Source of the DNA: Methanothermobacter tenebrarum
Lineage (GTDB): Archaea > Methanobacteriota > Methanobacteria > Methanobacteriales > DSM-23052
NCBI RefSeq assembly: GCF_023167465.1
Contig: NZ_AP025698.1
Coordinates: 558,001-622,000, forward strand
Reading direction: 5' to 3'
Length of the DNA: 64,000 nucleotides
Positions 25,910-34,398 of this stretch are shown in pieces; positions within the stretch are counted from its first letter, which is position 1, and every line of letters begins with the position of its first letter. The position numbers were made by a program, and so were the translations under genes. The notes beneath the pieces are model-generated. The model did not search any database. It was not told the origin of the DNA and saw only the letters and a list, made by a program, of their open reading frames with translations.

Positions 25910-27058
25910 ATGAGAGTGCTTAATGTACTTATGCAAAATTACATTGGAGGCCCACAAATAAGGGCCGTCTCAGTTGCCAAGGGACTCCTTGATAAGGGTG
26001 TTGAAACAGTTATATGCGCCCCAGCTTCAGATGAAAATCCACTAAAAGATTACGCTACAAAAAATGGACTTGAGTTTGAATCCATCTTCATGCCTAGTTT
26101 AAGGGAATTTAAGGGCATCAAAGACGTCTTCATTAACCTGATATGGATTCTCAGCATTCCACTGACGATAATCCATGCAGTCATGATCATCAAGAGAAGG
26201 AACATCGACTTGGTCCATGTGAATGGAATACTGAACTTCCAGGCAACAATAGCAGCCTACATATGCAATAAGAAGGTTGTCTGGCACCTCATGAGCTCAC
26301 TCTACCCTGCGATAATCATAAGGGTCATGATGCCAATTATAAAAAAAATAGCAGATGAGATCATCGTCATCGCAAAAGGCCTTGCAGAGTATTACATGGG
26401 CGCCAGTGATGAATACACCCTCATCTATGAACCCGTTGACTTGGAAGTCTTCAACAGAAACCATATCAGCAAGGACGAAATTGAATCCCTAAGGAGTTCC
26501 CTTGGCCTGTCCCCTGAAGACACAGTGGGAGTATGTGTAGCTAACATAAACCCTGTGAAAGGTTATGAGTACCTCTTAAGGGCCGTTGCCAAGGCAGTGG
26601 ACACAGCTCCCAGATTCAAATTCCTCATTGTAGGTGACGTCCCGGCCAGCCAGAAAGAATACTTCAAGAGGCTCCTAGAACTCGTAAAGTCCCTTAAAAT
26701 AGAGGACCAAGTCCTCTTCCTTGGAAGAATGGATAACATTGCAGAGATACTCGCAGTTTCAGACTTCTTCGTCCTCTCCTCCATTGCTGAAGGAACACCC
26801 ATATCCATCATCGAGGCCATGGCCATGGGTAAGCCAATCATTGCAACAGATGTTGGAGCCATAAATGAGCAAGTCATCCATGGAAGGAATGGTTTCCTTG
26901 TACCACCCGCTTCATGGGAAAAACTTGGGGATAAGATTATAGAAATGGTGCTCAACGAGGATTTAAGGAATTCAATGGGCAGGGAATCCATTAAACTTGT
27001 AAAAAAGTTTTCACTAGATAAGTGTCTGGAGAAGCACCTCAAGGTCTACATGTCATGA
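25910..27058 (+). CDS. Family 4 glycosyltransferase (GT-B fold)
   Basis: 382 residues. N-terminal MRVLNVLMQNYIGGPQIRAVSVAKGLL binds acceptor; C-terminal half contains GVCVANINPVKGYEYLLRA, VLFLGRMDNIAEILAVSDFFVLSSIAEGTPISIIEAMAMGKPIIATDVG, which carries the E-x7-E motif of GT4. A hydrophobic patch (IWILSIPLTIIHAVMII) near residue 80 suggests membrane contact. ATG at 25910 is 4 nt after GGTGAT, which overlaps the end of the preceding gene. It transfers a sugar from a nucleotide donor to a lipid-linked surface glycan; donor and acceptor are not deducible. It is the last intact gene on the plus strand before the decayed zone. Confidence 0.92.
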   Translation: MRVLNVLMQNYIGGPQIRAVSVAKGLLDKGVETVICAPASDENPLKDYATKNGLEFESIFMPSLREFKGIKDVFINLIWILSIPLTIIHAVMIIKRRNIDLVHVNGILNFQATIAAYICNKKVVWHLMSSLYPAIIIRVMMPIIKKIADEIIVIAKGLAEYYMGASDEYTLIYEPVDLEVFNRNHISKDEIESLRSSLGLSPEDTVGVCVANINPVKGYEYLLRAVAKAVDTAPRFKFLIVGDVPASQKEYFKRLLELVKSLKIEDQVLFLGRMDNIAEILAVSDFFVLSSIAEGTPISIIEAMAMGKPIIATDVGAINEQVIHGRNGFLVPPASWEKLGDKIIEMVLNEDLRNSMGRESIKLVKKFSLDKCLEKHLKVYMS

Positions 27059-27150
27059 TGGAGACATGTTAAGAGTCCCTAATACCATGACACAATCTCT
27101 GGTTTCTGTATATTCTAAGAATAGTTAAAAAAAAAGAATTTTTCATAAAA

Positions 27151-27744
27151 CTACCGCCTGAATTTCCTTATCATGCTGTAGACCGACTGGTTCTTCATTA
27201 ACCAGAAAAGGATGGGTGTTATGATCAAATTCTTCAATGCCGCGTAGACCGCATGTGCATGGTACCCATGTTCCCAGTAGACATAGAACCTGGTCCCAAT
27301 GTTCTTTAGAATCTTCCGTGACATGTTGGATGAATGTATCCTCCTAGCAGTCAGAATACCTGGTGTTCTTCTGAACTCGGTTATCTCTGAAAGATCCATG
27401 AGGAAATTGAGGTCCTCATTTGCATGTAAGTCCTCCCTGAAGAAACCAACCCTTTCTCCAAGTTCTCTCCTGAAGAGTATGCTTGATGCAGTAATATAAG
27501 TCCTTTTAAGCCACAGCCGGAAGTCCCATTCAGGTGCCACTGACTCTGCAATAACCCTGCTCTTCTCGTCAACGATAGCCACATCGGTGTAGGTTAAACC
27601 ATAACCTGAATTTATGGTTTCAACCTGTCTTTCAATTTTTTCAGGATAAAAGAAATCATCACCATCACATAGGGCTATCAGATCACCGGACGATGCCTCT
27701 ATACCCATATTACGTGCATTTGAGAGACCAACATTTTTCTCTGC
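27151..27744 (-). pseudogene. Family 2 glycosyltransferase, 5'-truncated
   Basis: The reading frame on the minus strand holds AEKNVGLSNARNMGIEASSGDLIALCDGDDFFYPEKIERQ, the middle and D-x-D part of a GT-A family 2 enzyme, and continues to a C-terminus with a basic tail (MIRKFRR). Upstream of AEKNVG the frame meets TAA at 27745-27747, so the first 70-80 residues (strand 1, nucleotide-binding loop) are gone. An ATG inside (27708) could still be translated but would lack the start of the sugar-nucleotide site. The sequence upstream is unrelated, so the gene was probably cut by a deletion or insertion. Confidence 0.75.
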
Positions 27745-27747
27745 TTA

Positions 27748-28122
27748 ACATGTCTGAAACCGTGAGTTTTATAAAAAGGATAGGTCTTGTCAAGTTGACC
27801 CACAGTGAATCTGCTCATCAGGATAATACTTACCTGTATTCACAAGGGGGCAACCCCCTTGAATATTATGGTTGTATGGGTTCAATTCAATGCATTACCC
27901 AGCCTTGACCTGCTTGTCCTATTCAGTGTTCCAGGTTCAGTTGCAGGGAGCATAGCAATGGACAGGCTCATATCCCTCTGGTTTGTAACCGTCCTTGGAA
28001 CGGTATTCTCATCTTACTATGAAGGAACATCCTTAAAGAGATCAAATCAAGTATCCCTGATGTTAAATCGTGAGTCTTTACTTTTTCATGACTTGTTAAG
28101 GCAGATGCCCGAGATGAAGCCT
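27748..28122 (+). pseudogene. Unrecognised coding remnant between truncated GT2 and flippase
   Basis: Plus-strand frame 27805-28140 reads a hydrophobic stretch (LLVLFSVPGSVAGSIAMD, then ISLWFVTVLGTVFSSYYEG) that looks like a piece of a membrane protein but has no beginning I can recognise and overlaps the flippase 3' end. A perfect hairpin CAAGGGGG-CAA-CCCCCTTG lies at 27843-27861. This is the boundary at which the GT2 gene was cut. I do not know the parent gene. Confidence 0.4.
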
Positions 28123-29547
28123 TTATTTTCCTATTATTGACCTCATTATCTGAAGGTCCACATCATCAACGGCCCTGAAGATAAAAATCCCCACTATATA
28201 AACAATCAGAAAGCCCACAGTTCTTATAAGAGGGTCTGCTGGGATCATCAAGATAATGACAGATATCAAAGACGGTACTGCAAGCCTCCAAGCACTCTTC
28301 AAGTCATCAAGGCCAGGACCATAACCCATACCCATAACCACCCTCAGGAAAAGAATTGTCATCAAAAGTTCAGTGAGAACAGTAGCGACACTGGCCCCCA
28401 TGAAACTGAAGGCAGGTATGAGCAGTAGATTAACTGCAACATTGAAGAGGGCGCCGAGACCCGTTATCTTTGTAACAGTCACCTGTCTGTCGGCTGACCC
28501 AAGAAGATTTGAAGTGACACCATTAATGAACATGAAACCTGATGCCAGTATGAGTATCCGGAGGGCTGGAACAGACTTCAAGTACTCTTCTGAATAGATG
28601 ATCCTGATTATCTCAGGGGCCAAGAAAAACACAAGGAAGATCAAGGGTATTGCAACCATGATAAGATACTTAATAGACCTCCTGTAAGTAAACTTGAGAG
28701 ATTCCGAACTTTCAACATAGAACCTTGACATCACAGGAAAAACAGCAAAGAGATAGACACTGTAGAGTGATGTGATAACTGTGAGGAGACGGTAAGGTGC
28801 ACTATAAAGTCCCACAGAAACCTCACCCTTCATGAAGGATAGCATGACAGAATCTATCCAGAAGTATATCAGTGCAAAGACACTCGTTATACCAAAAGGC
28901 AGGGATTCCCTCAGCATCCCCAAGTCAGATGATATTCTGGGGGTGAAGAAACGTCTTCTAAAGATGATAATAGAATAAAGCAAGGAGAATATGGCTGCAA
29001 GTAAATATGCTACGGCCACACTGACAACATCACCACCTAACCATACAACGCACAACACGCCCACAAGTATGAAAAAACTGTTGAGTATGTTCCAGATAGT
29101 CTGATACTCCATCCTCTGAAAGCCCTGGAATATGCTGTTGAAAAATGAACCGAAGGACGATACAAGCATATAACCTGCGATGAACATGACCACAGCCGCA
29201 GCAGCACCCCTATAAATTCCTGTAAGTGGAAAAAGAAATATGAGTATAAGAACTATGAAAGAGAGTATAAGACGGTTACCAAGACCCGCACCTGCCAATT
29301 CAGGGGCCCTTTCAGGGTTCCGCGCAATCTCTCTTGTTATATAAGTCCCTGTGCCCAAGTCCGCCAATATACTGAATATCCCTGTTAATGCAAGGGCCGC
29401 TGAAAGCACACCAAATCCTGCAGCACCAAGGTACCTTGCAAGGTACACATTCCAGACAAACGCAGCAACATTTGTGAATATGGTCGCTGCAAGTAGAAAG
29501 AGCGTGTTTCTTGCAATTGTCTTTTTTGGATCCATTCTATCAACCAT
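28123..29547 (-). CDS. Polysaccharide flippase (Wzx/MVF-MATE type)
   Basis: About 474 residues with twelve to fourteen membrane segments. The N-terminus MVDRMDPKKTIARNTLFLLAATIFTN and the following YLARYLGAAGFGVLSAALALTGIFSILADLGTGTYITREIAR are typical of Wzx/PST oligosaccharide flippases, which move lipid-linked repeat units across the membrane. The frame is open upstream to 29634, but that part reads low-complexity sequence; ATG 29547 or 29535 is the likely start. Intact, unlike its neighbours on both sides. With the pyruvyltransferase and GT4 it forms the surviving functional core of the island. Its substrate cannot be read from sequence. Confidence 0.9.
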   Translation of the reverse strand: MVDRMDPKKTIARNTLFLLAATIFTNVAAFVWNVYLARYLGAAGFGVLSAALALTGIFSILADLGTGTYITREIARNPERAPELAGAGLGNRLILSFIVLILIFLFPLTGIYRGAAAAVVMFIAGYMLVSSFGSFFNSIFQGFQRMEYQTIWNILNSFFILVGVLCVVWLGGDVVSVAVAYLLAAIFSLLYSIIIFRRRFFTPRISSDLGMLRESLPFGITSVFALIYFWIDSVMLSFMKGEVSVGLYSAPYRLLTVITSLYSVYLFAVFPVMSRFYVESSESLKFTYRRSIKYLIMVAIPLIFLVFFLAPEIIRIIYSEEYLKSVPALRILILASGFMFINGVTSNLLGSADRQVTVTKITGLGALFNVAVNLLLIPAFSFMGASVATVLTELLMTILFLRVVMGMGYGPGLDDLKSAWRLAVPSLISVIILMIPADPLIRTVGFLIVYIVGIFIFRAVDDVDLQIMRSIIGK

Positions 29548-29639
29548 CAGAAGGTCATATATGCTTTCTGAACCACTCCACCTTCCTCGACAACCCCCCA
29601 AAGGGTTACCCCTTAGACTGAAACCCCCCCACATCCACC

Positions 29640-30480
29640 AACTTTACCCGCTGGATTACCCATAGGGGGGTGAAAGGCGAAAAAGTACCTATTGACGTGG
29701 GGACAGTCCTCTGAGCCCGTGGAGATGAAACCTCTAAAAGAACTAACCCACCTTCCCGCAAGTTCCACCATTGAAACAGTAAAACCCCCTCTATCGAATG
29801 GGGGAGTATCCACTGTGTCTGGGTGGGAATGCTTCACGTCAATTGGCTTCTCATCAAATGATCCAATGATCTGGGACATGACTTCAAACAACCATGTTAA
29901 ATCTGGGGGATCCTCCCCATTGATGATGGCATTTATGAATCTGAGTATGAATGTAGCATGCTGGGAGTCGGATCTCTTCCCAAGAGCATAGACGTTGAAG
30001 TATCTCAAGGAAACCGTATCAAGGTCATATCTACTGAATACCATGCAGTAGTACCTATCAGGGGCCTTGAAGACAGCGCAGGATAAAGGGGGTATTGGTC
30101 TTGCATCCTCTGATAGTAGCATTTCAATGCTCCTCCCATATACAGCTGATGTTGAAACATTTATCACTTTCCCGACTTTGACGTTGAATGCTGCCACCAG
30201 CAACTTGAAGATGCCAGTTGCATTAGCCCAGAGCAAATGGGGGTCCCCCACACTTTCAGGGACACCTACCATGATTTTCTGATGGAATACAAAGCCCTTA
30301 CCCTCTGAAGATCGCCCCAAACTCAAATTCATTTGTACCCCCTATATTATCTCAAGGTTTATGATTAGGTTTCTGAGGTTCCTGTTGAGAAAGTCATCAA
30401 TGACTGTGACAAAGTTTCCCATCTCAAGGAATCTATCACCGTGAATCCAACCCCTCCTATTGTGGCAACGTCCATATCGA
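29640..30480 (-). pseudogene. Nucleotide-sugar epimerase/dehydratase (SDR), degraded
   Basis: Minus-strand pieces align in order with extended-SDR UDP-glucose 4-epimerase-like enzymes: TIGGVGF (the NAD-binding GGxGF) near 30450-30470, a frame change, FLEMGNFVTVIDDFLNRNLRNL, a stop near 30350, then VINVSTSAVYG, LSEDARPIPPLSCAVFK, DTVSLRYFNVYALGK and FILRFINAIINGEDPP. In the Y-x3-K motif the catalytic Tyr position reads Cys (SCAVFK for SPYAVSK-type), and the 3' part loses similarity. An open frame of 239 codons survives, but frameshift, stop and missing Tyr together indicate a dead gene that once made a sugar for this locus. Confidence 0.75.
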
Positions 30481-30880
30481 TTTTATCAACCTACACTGAT
30501 AAGGTGCAATAACCTGTAGAATTTTTTCCCTTTTTCAATCACTACAAAGTAAGAATTCCACTCTTTTTAACCGGCTTCGTAAAGGTGAATTTTATGGGTC
30601 TTTTCCATCTACTCAGCATTAAGCTCCAAAATTTTCAGCATGATAATAGGATATCCTCTCTGTGAATGTTATCTATCCTCAGCATTAAGCTTTATGGTTT
30701 CATTCCTTAAAACATCTCCTCTGATTTTACAACATGAATCATTCCTGTAGTCCCCCCTTTAACAACGCCAACCTTTAATCATATTAAACGGGTATTTGAG
30801 GTTTTTCTATGGTGGTATTGTTTCAGGCCCCCGGAGGCTTCCTTCAACTTTAAGTAGAAGCTTAGGATGTGTTGAGAGAA
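30481..30880. other. Non-coding decayed stretch with a short direct repeat
   Basis: No gene is visible. CTCAGCATTAAGCT occurs twice, at 30612-30625 and 30679-30692. Minus-strand frames are closed by many stops. Confidence 0.5.
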
Positions 30881-31460
30881 AAGAAGAGGCATGTAAAGGG
30901 AACTTTGACCGTCCCCGGCTACTACTAGTACAAATGCGACAACAAGGAGGATTTCAATCTCCGCAAACTGTTATTCATGTTACAATAACTGCCCCCATCA
31001 TCTTTACAATGAACCGGTACCCTTAAGGCACAAAAACTGTGTATGGTGCCATATGTGAAAAAAATGTGCCCGAAGAAGGTTATGGAAGTTAAAGTGGTAC
31101 TTGAAGATAGAAGGTATGGCCCTTTACAGACCCCAGTGGGATGCAGCACAGGTCAATTGAGGAAACATAAGCTCAGGGGCTACTGTACCGTGAGGTGCAT
31201 AGCAACCTTTGATGACCTTGTTATTGTACCGGCACAGGTTTCAAGGCCATCCAATAGACATTATAATAGGGGAGAGGTACGTTGAGAACCCACTAGAACT
31301 TGAAACTCCAATAATGACAGCCGTGATGCCATCCAATGCCTTGAACAAGGAATAACCATTTGCAATGGGCGCCACGCATAGGAACAGCCACAAAAACCTC
31401 AACATTGCAAGTGTATCAGCGGATCTTGGAGCCAGAAGCAGAAAAACCCAAGAGAGCACT
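30880..31460 (+). pseudogene. Archaeal glutamate-synthase-like (GltB domain) gene, degraded
   Basis: Pieces in three frames align in order with the archaeal ferredoxin-containing glutamate synthase. A 4Fe-4S stretch HKNCVWCHM-stop-KKC comes first (about 31024-31065). Then KVVLEDRRYGPLQTPVGC, RKHKLRGYCTVRCIATFDDLVIVPAQVSRP. After a frameshift near 31255 come GERYVENPLELETPIMTAVM, NALNKE-stop, and FAMGATHRNS, where the FMN-binding barrel begins. It is cut short after about 31460. The IATFDDLVIVPAQVSRP block is highly characteristic. It cannot make a working enzyme. No intact copy is in the window. Confidence 0.7.
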
Positions 31461-31757
31461 CTCCTATCCAGACCACCTAAGTGAGAGGGATCTCTAGGGG
31501 TGATGAGATCACCAAGTATGCAACCATCGAAGGGGAAATGCAGAAGACTGCAGACATCCTCCCCATTGTAGGATCAGACTACAAAATCTATGATGAACTT
31601 GCGAAGAAGCACGAACTTATAGATACCTATACTGAACGTTTATTTTTAAGTTGTGATTCTTGCCATGATTGTCCTGGCTTGCCAATAACCATCAAGCTTT
31701 TTTAAGATTTATTGTAAAATGTGGGGGGTTCAAAAAATAGAAAAATGGAGAGAACGT
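31461..31757 (+). other. Short unrecognised open segment
   Basis: A plus-strand frame (31481-31705) reads GDEITKYATIEGEMQKTADILPIVGSDYKIYDELAKKHELIDTY, protein-like in composition but beginning without an RBS and ending in a Cys/Pro tail. It may be the 3' remnant of another gene in the decayed island. Not assigned. Confidence 0.35.
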
Positions 31758-32001
31758 TTATTCTTGTGGCATTTCTATCTCTAGATGTGCGAGGCTCCTT
31801 GCAATGATTATAGTTGCAATAACAGCGAGTATAGTGACAATAATCGCATATACAAAAAGGCCGATGAGAGCATTTCCTGCTTTGAAAATCATGTTTATCA
31901 ATGCCTTAATGGCTTCATTCCATGCGAGGGCTGCTATAAGTCCAAGCTGTTGTTATAAGAGCCGCCATTGTCTTAATAACCTCTTTTTTTATTTCGCCCA
32001 T
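31758..32001 (-). pseudogene. DUF5654 small membrane protein with a frameshift
   Basis: Minus strand: AAAGGAGGTGAATTTG precedes ATG at 32001, a nearly perfect RBS. The frame reads MGEIKKEVIKTMAALITTA, then needs a shift of one base forward (or minus two) at about 31942-31945 to continue GLIAALAWNEAIKALINMI, GNALIGLFVYAIIVTILAVIATIIIA and RSLAHLEIEMPQE before TAA at 31758. The two parts together are a typical two-helix DUF5654 protein of about 81 residues. Without a shift, a 29-residue peptide results. The strong RBS and intact second half suggest a recent mutation, a sequencing error or recoding. Confidence 0.75.
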
Positions 32002-32394
32002 CAAATTCACCTCCTTTCAATTTTCAACACAGGTATAGGATCCCCCTAATCTAATATCCTTAATATAAAACAGCTTTCAAAAAGTGTCCTTTAAATTTTA
32101 TGGGGTTGTATACGCATAATCATCCAAAAAAAATCTCCGTTGATAGAGGATCATGTGATGATCCGCAGTCTCCCCGACTCAGAGGGACAATAAGGTGTGC
32201 AGACTTCAACTTGTATCAGATTATACACGTAGCCTACAATTTTCGACTTGTAAAAAAATAGTCTGCTCTCCAAAATACAAACACCCCACTCTTTGGGGTG
32301 GGCTAACTTTCTATACAAGTGAAGATTAATATCACACTAAGAAGATAACAATACAATAATACAGACCTTAAATTTATAATCAGGTGCCTTTTAC
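32002..32394. other. Intergenic region with a GC-rich hairpin
   Basis: No gene is visible. CACCCCA/TGGGGTG with a 5-nt loop lies at 32282-32300 and is followed by GGGCTAACTTTCTAT; a part of this (AACTTTC) also occurs at the left ends of the TnpB-type relics, but the order of parts differs. TTAAATTTATAATC at about 32366-32380 could be the TATA box for the DUF763 gene. Confidence 0.4.
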
Positions 32395-33489
32395 ATGAGG
32401 AGAACAGGTCATGCTAATCTACCACTTCACCATGGTCATGCCCCAAGATGGCTCTTTAAACGGATGGTGAAACTCGCCAAGGCCATAACTTCCATCATAA
32501 TAGACGAATATGGTACTCGAGAGTTTTTATTGCGAGTTTCCGACCCATTCTGGTTCCAATCCCTTTCTTGTATACTTGGCTTTGACTGGCACTCCTCAGG
32601 GACCACCACAACTACCTGCGCGGCCTTAAAACAGGCCATTAGCCCAGAAGAACATGGAATCCTAGTAACTGGTGGGAAGGGTAGAGCTTCGAGGAAAACC
32701 CCAACAGAGTTAAAGAGTGCCGAGAAACTCTTTGACGTTGAAGCCCAGGATTTGATTCGTGCAAGTCGCCTCGTGGCAAAAGTCGACAACACATGCATAC
32801 AAGACTCATACCAACTATACCATCATACTTTCATAGTAGACGAAGAAGGCGAATGGACAGTGATACAACAAGGACTTAACGACAAAAAAGCCTATGCCCG
32901 CCGCTACCACTGGTCAAGCCAAAAACTAGAAGATTTTATCGAAAACCCACATACAGGCATCACAAGCTCTAGCCGAGAAAAGAAAGTTTTGAACATGACC
33001 GCCACCGAAAGTAGAAACTCGAGGAATATAAGCTTAGAATTCGTATGTGACGGGCCAGAACACCTGAAGAGATACATTACAGGGCAGACAACACTTTACA
33101 ATTATAGCGTGCTTGAGATGCCATCACACCACGAAATACGGCGAATAAACCTCTCAGAATCAGACTTCCAAATACTGCAAAAGGCCTATGAAATACAACC
33201 AGAAAACTACGAAAGCCTAATCCTAGTCAAGGGCATGGGGCCTAAAAAGATAAGAGCCCTAGCACTCCTTTCAGACCTTATATATGGTGAACCTCCAAGT
33301 TGGGAAGATCCCGTAAAATACACCTTTGCCCATGGTGGCAAGGACGGCCACCCATATCCAGTAGAAAAGGAAGTATATGATAATACAATCCAATTCTTCG
33401 AAGAAGCAATTAACGAATCAAAAATAGGCAAGGAGGACAAACTACGGGCGCTCAGATCCTTGGAAGATTTCATATCAAAAAACAGATAA
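32395..33489 (+). CDS. DUF763 family protein
   Basis: 364-residue soluble protein of the DUF763 family, recognisable from RRTGHANLPLHHGHAPRWLF at the N-terminus, RVSDPFWFQSLSCILGFDWHSSGTTTTT, and GGKGRASRKTP. A helix-hairpin-helix-like stretch, LILVKGMGPKKIRALALLSDLIYG, sits near residue 275 and suggests nucleic-acid binding. The C-terminal KYTFAHGGKDGHPYPV is also typical. The His-rich N-terminus could bind metal. ATG follows CAGGTGCC. It stands alone after the decayed island and appears intact. The biochemical function of the family is not known to me. Confidence 0.85.
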   Translation: MRRTGHANLPLHHGHAPRWLFKRMVKLAKAITSIIIDEYGTREFLLRVSDPFWFQSLSCILGFDWHSSGTTTTTCAALKQAISPEEHGILVTGGKGRASRKTPTELKSAEKLFDVEAQDLIRASRLVAKVDNTCIQDSYQLYHHTFIVDEEGEWTVIQQGLNDKKAYARRYHWSSQKLEDFIENPHTGITSSSREKKVLNMTATESRNSRNISLEFVCDGPEHLKRYITGQTTLYNYSVLEMPSHHEIRRINLSESDFQILQKAYEIQPENYESLILVKGMGPKKIRALALLSDLIYGEPPSWEDPVKYTFAHGGKDGHPYPVEKEVYDNTIQFFEEAINESKIGKEDKLRALRSLEDFISKNR

Positions 33490-33518
33490 CATGAATATAA
33501 TCTGGGGGATGATTTGGA

Positions 33519-33851
33519 ATGGGAAATATAAAGTTGATCTTTTATTTTATTCTTGGTGGTGTGGTTGTGAGTTTAACAACATACTTTGGGAGCAGAGAGA
33601 AGGGTGTTTTAGCGGCTTTTATTGCCATGTTTCCATCCGTAACTGTCCTCACATTGTCCACGATCTATTTGGAGGCTGGTATGCGGCCCGTGCTCTCATA
33701 TCTCAAGGGTTTACTCTTTCTAACGCCGATTTGGATTCTATACCTTCTCTGCCTGGTTTATATGGTTCCCAGGCATGGTTTCTGGCCGGCTTTAGCCTCT
33801 GGGGTGGTCTTGTATCTTATCCTAGCCTGGTTGATAACCTTTGGATTCTAG
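33519..33851 (+). CDS. Small membrane protein (DUF3147-like)
   Basis: 110 residues with four predicted membrane helices: KLIFYFILGGVVVSLTTYFG, AAFIAMFPSVTVLTLSTIYL, LLFLTPIWILYLLCLVYM and LASGVVLYLILAWLITFGF. The shape and the FILGGVVVSLTTYFG opening fit DUF3147-type proteins. ATG at 33519 follows GGGGGATGATTTGG. A longer overlapping frame (33491-33886) is a shadow of it. Possibly co-transcribed with the DUF763 gene, 29 nt upstream. Function unknown. Confidence 0.7.
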   Translation: MGNIKLIFYFILGGVVVSLTTYFGSREKGVLAAFIAMFPSVTVLTLSTIYLEAGMRPVLSYLKGLLFLTPIWILYLLCLVYMVPRHGFWPALASGVVLYLILAWLITFGF

Positions 33852-33865
33852 GATTATTTTGGAGT

Positions 33866-34210
33866 TTATACTCCTCCTACTTCTAGAAGTTCAAAGAATT
33901 CTTTTATGATCTCCTTGCTTATGGGGTCTATAGTACTTGTAAAGCCTATTTGGGGTTTGTATATGCGGTTTTCACCCTTCTTGGAGGCGTTTATGATTAT
34001 TTTTTCCTCGCCCCAGTGGTGTGATGGGTCTATTACGAGGATATCAAGGCCCTTATAGTATTCTATGTTCACGAATCCGCCGCAGCCGCCAGGATATATT
34101 ATGGTGGTCCTTAGTGGAGTTTCTGCTATTTTACATGCTTCTAAGAAATCGTTGAAAGGTTCGCCTTTACTTAGGGTCTTCCTGAGAGCCTTAATTATCT
34201 TGGTTTTCAT
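33866..34210 (-). CDS. Hypothetical protein, 114 aa
   Basis: Soluble protein: KIIKALRKTLSKGEPFNDFLEACKIAE, then TTIIYPGGCGGFVNIEYYKGLDILVIDPSHHWGEEKIIINASK and TSTIDPISKEIIKEFFELLEVGGV. The GGCGGF and PSHHWGE segments look like a functional site, possibly metal-binding. ATG is preceded by GGGGTAGGTCAG. It is convergent with the DUF3147 gene and divergent from the chelatase operon. I do not recognise a family with confidence. Confidence 0.65.
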   Translation of the reverse strand: MKTKIIKALRKTLSKGEPFNDFLEACKIAETPLRTTIIYPGGCGGFVNIEYYKGLDILVIDPSHHWGEEKIIINASKKGENRIYKPQIGFTSTIDPISKEIIKEFFELLEVGGV

Positions 34211-34398
34211 CTGACCTACCCCTTATAATATTTTGTGGAACCATAATATTATCTTTTGGCACTCTAGGGGAGAGTCTCCGCGTTTTTATTAAAACCACAC
34301 AATTTGTATTACTATTCCCATCTTTTATATTTTAATTGTTAATACTCTGGTGGTTGTTTATATACCTCATCTCCTCATAATTTCTAATGGTGATATCT

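Noticed and set aside
32282..32320. Solo left end of a TnpB-type element
   Set aside because: Hairpin and AACTTTC are present, but in the opposite order from copies A and B; listed only as a hairpin.
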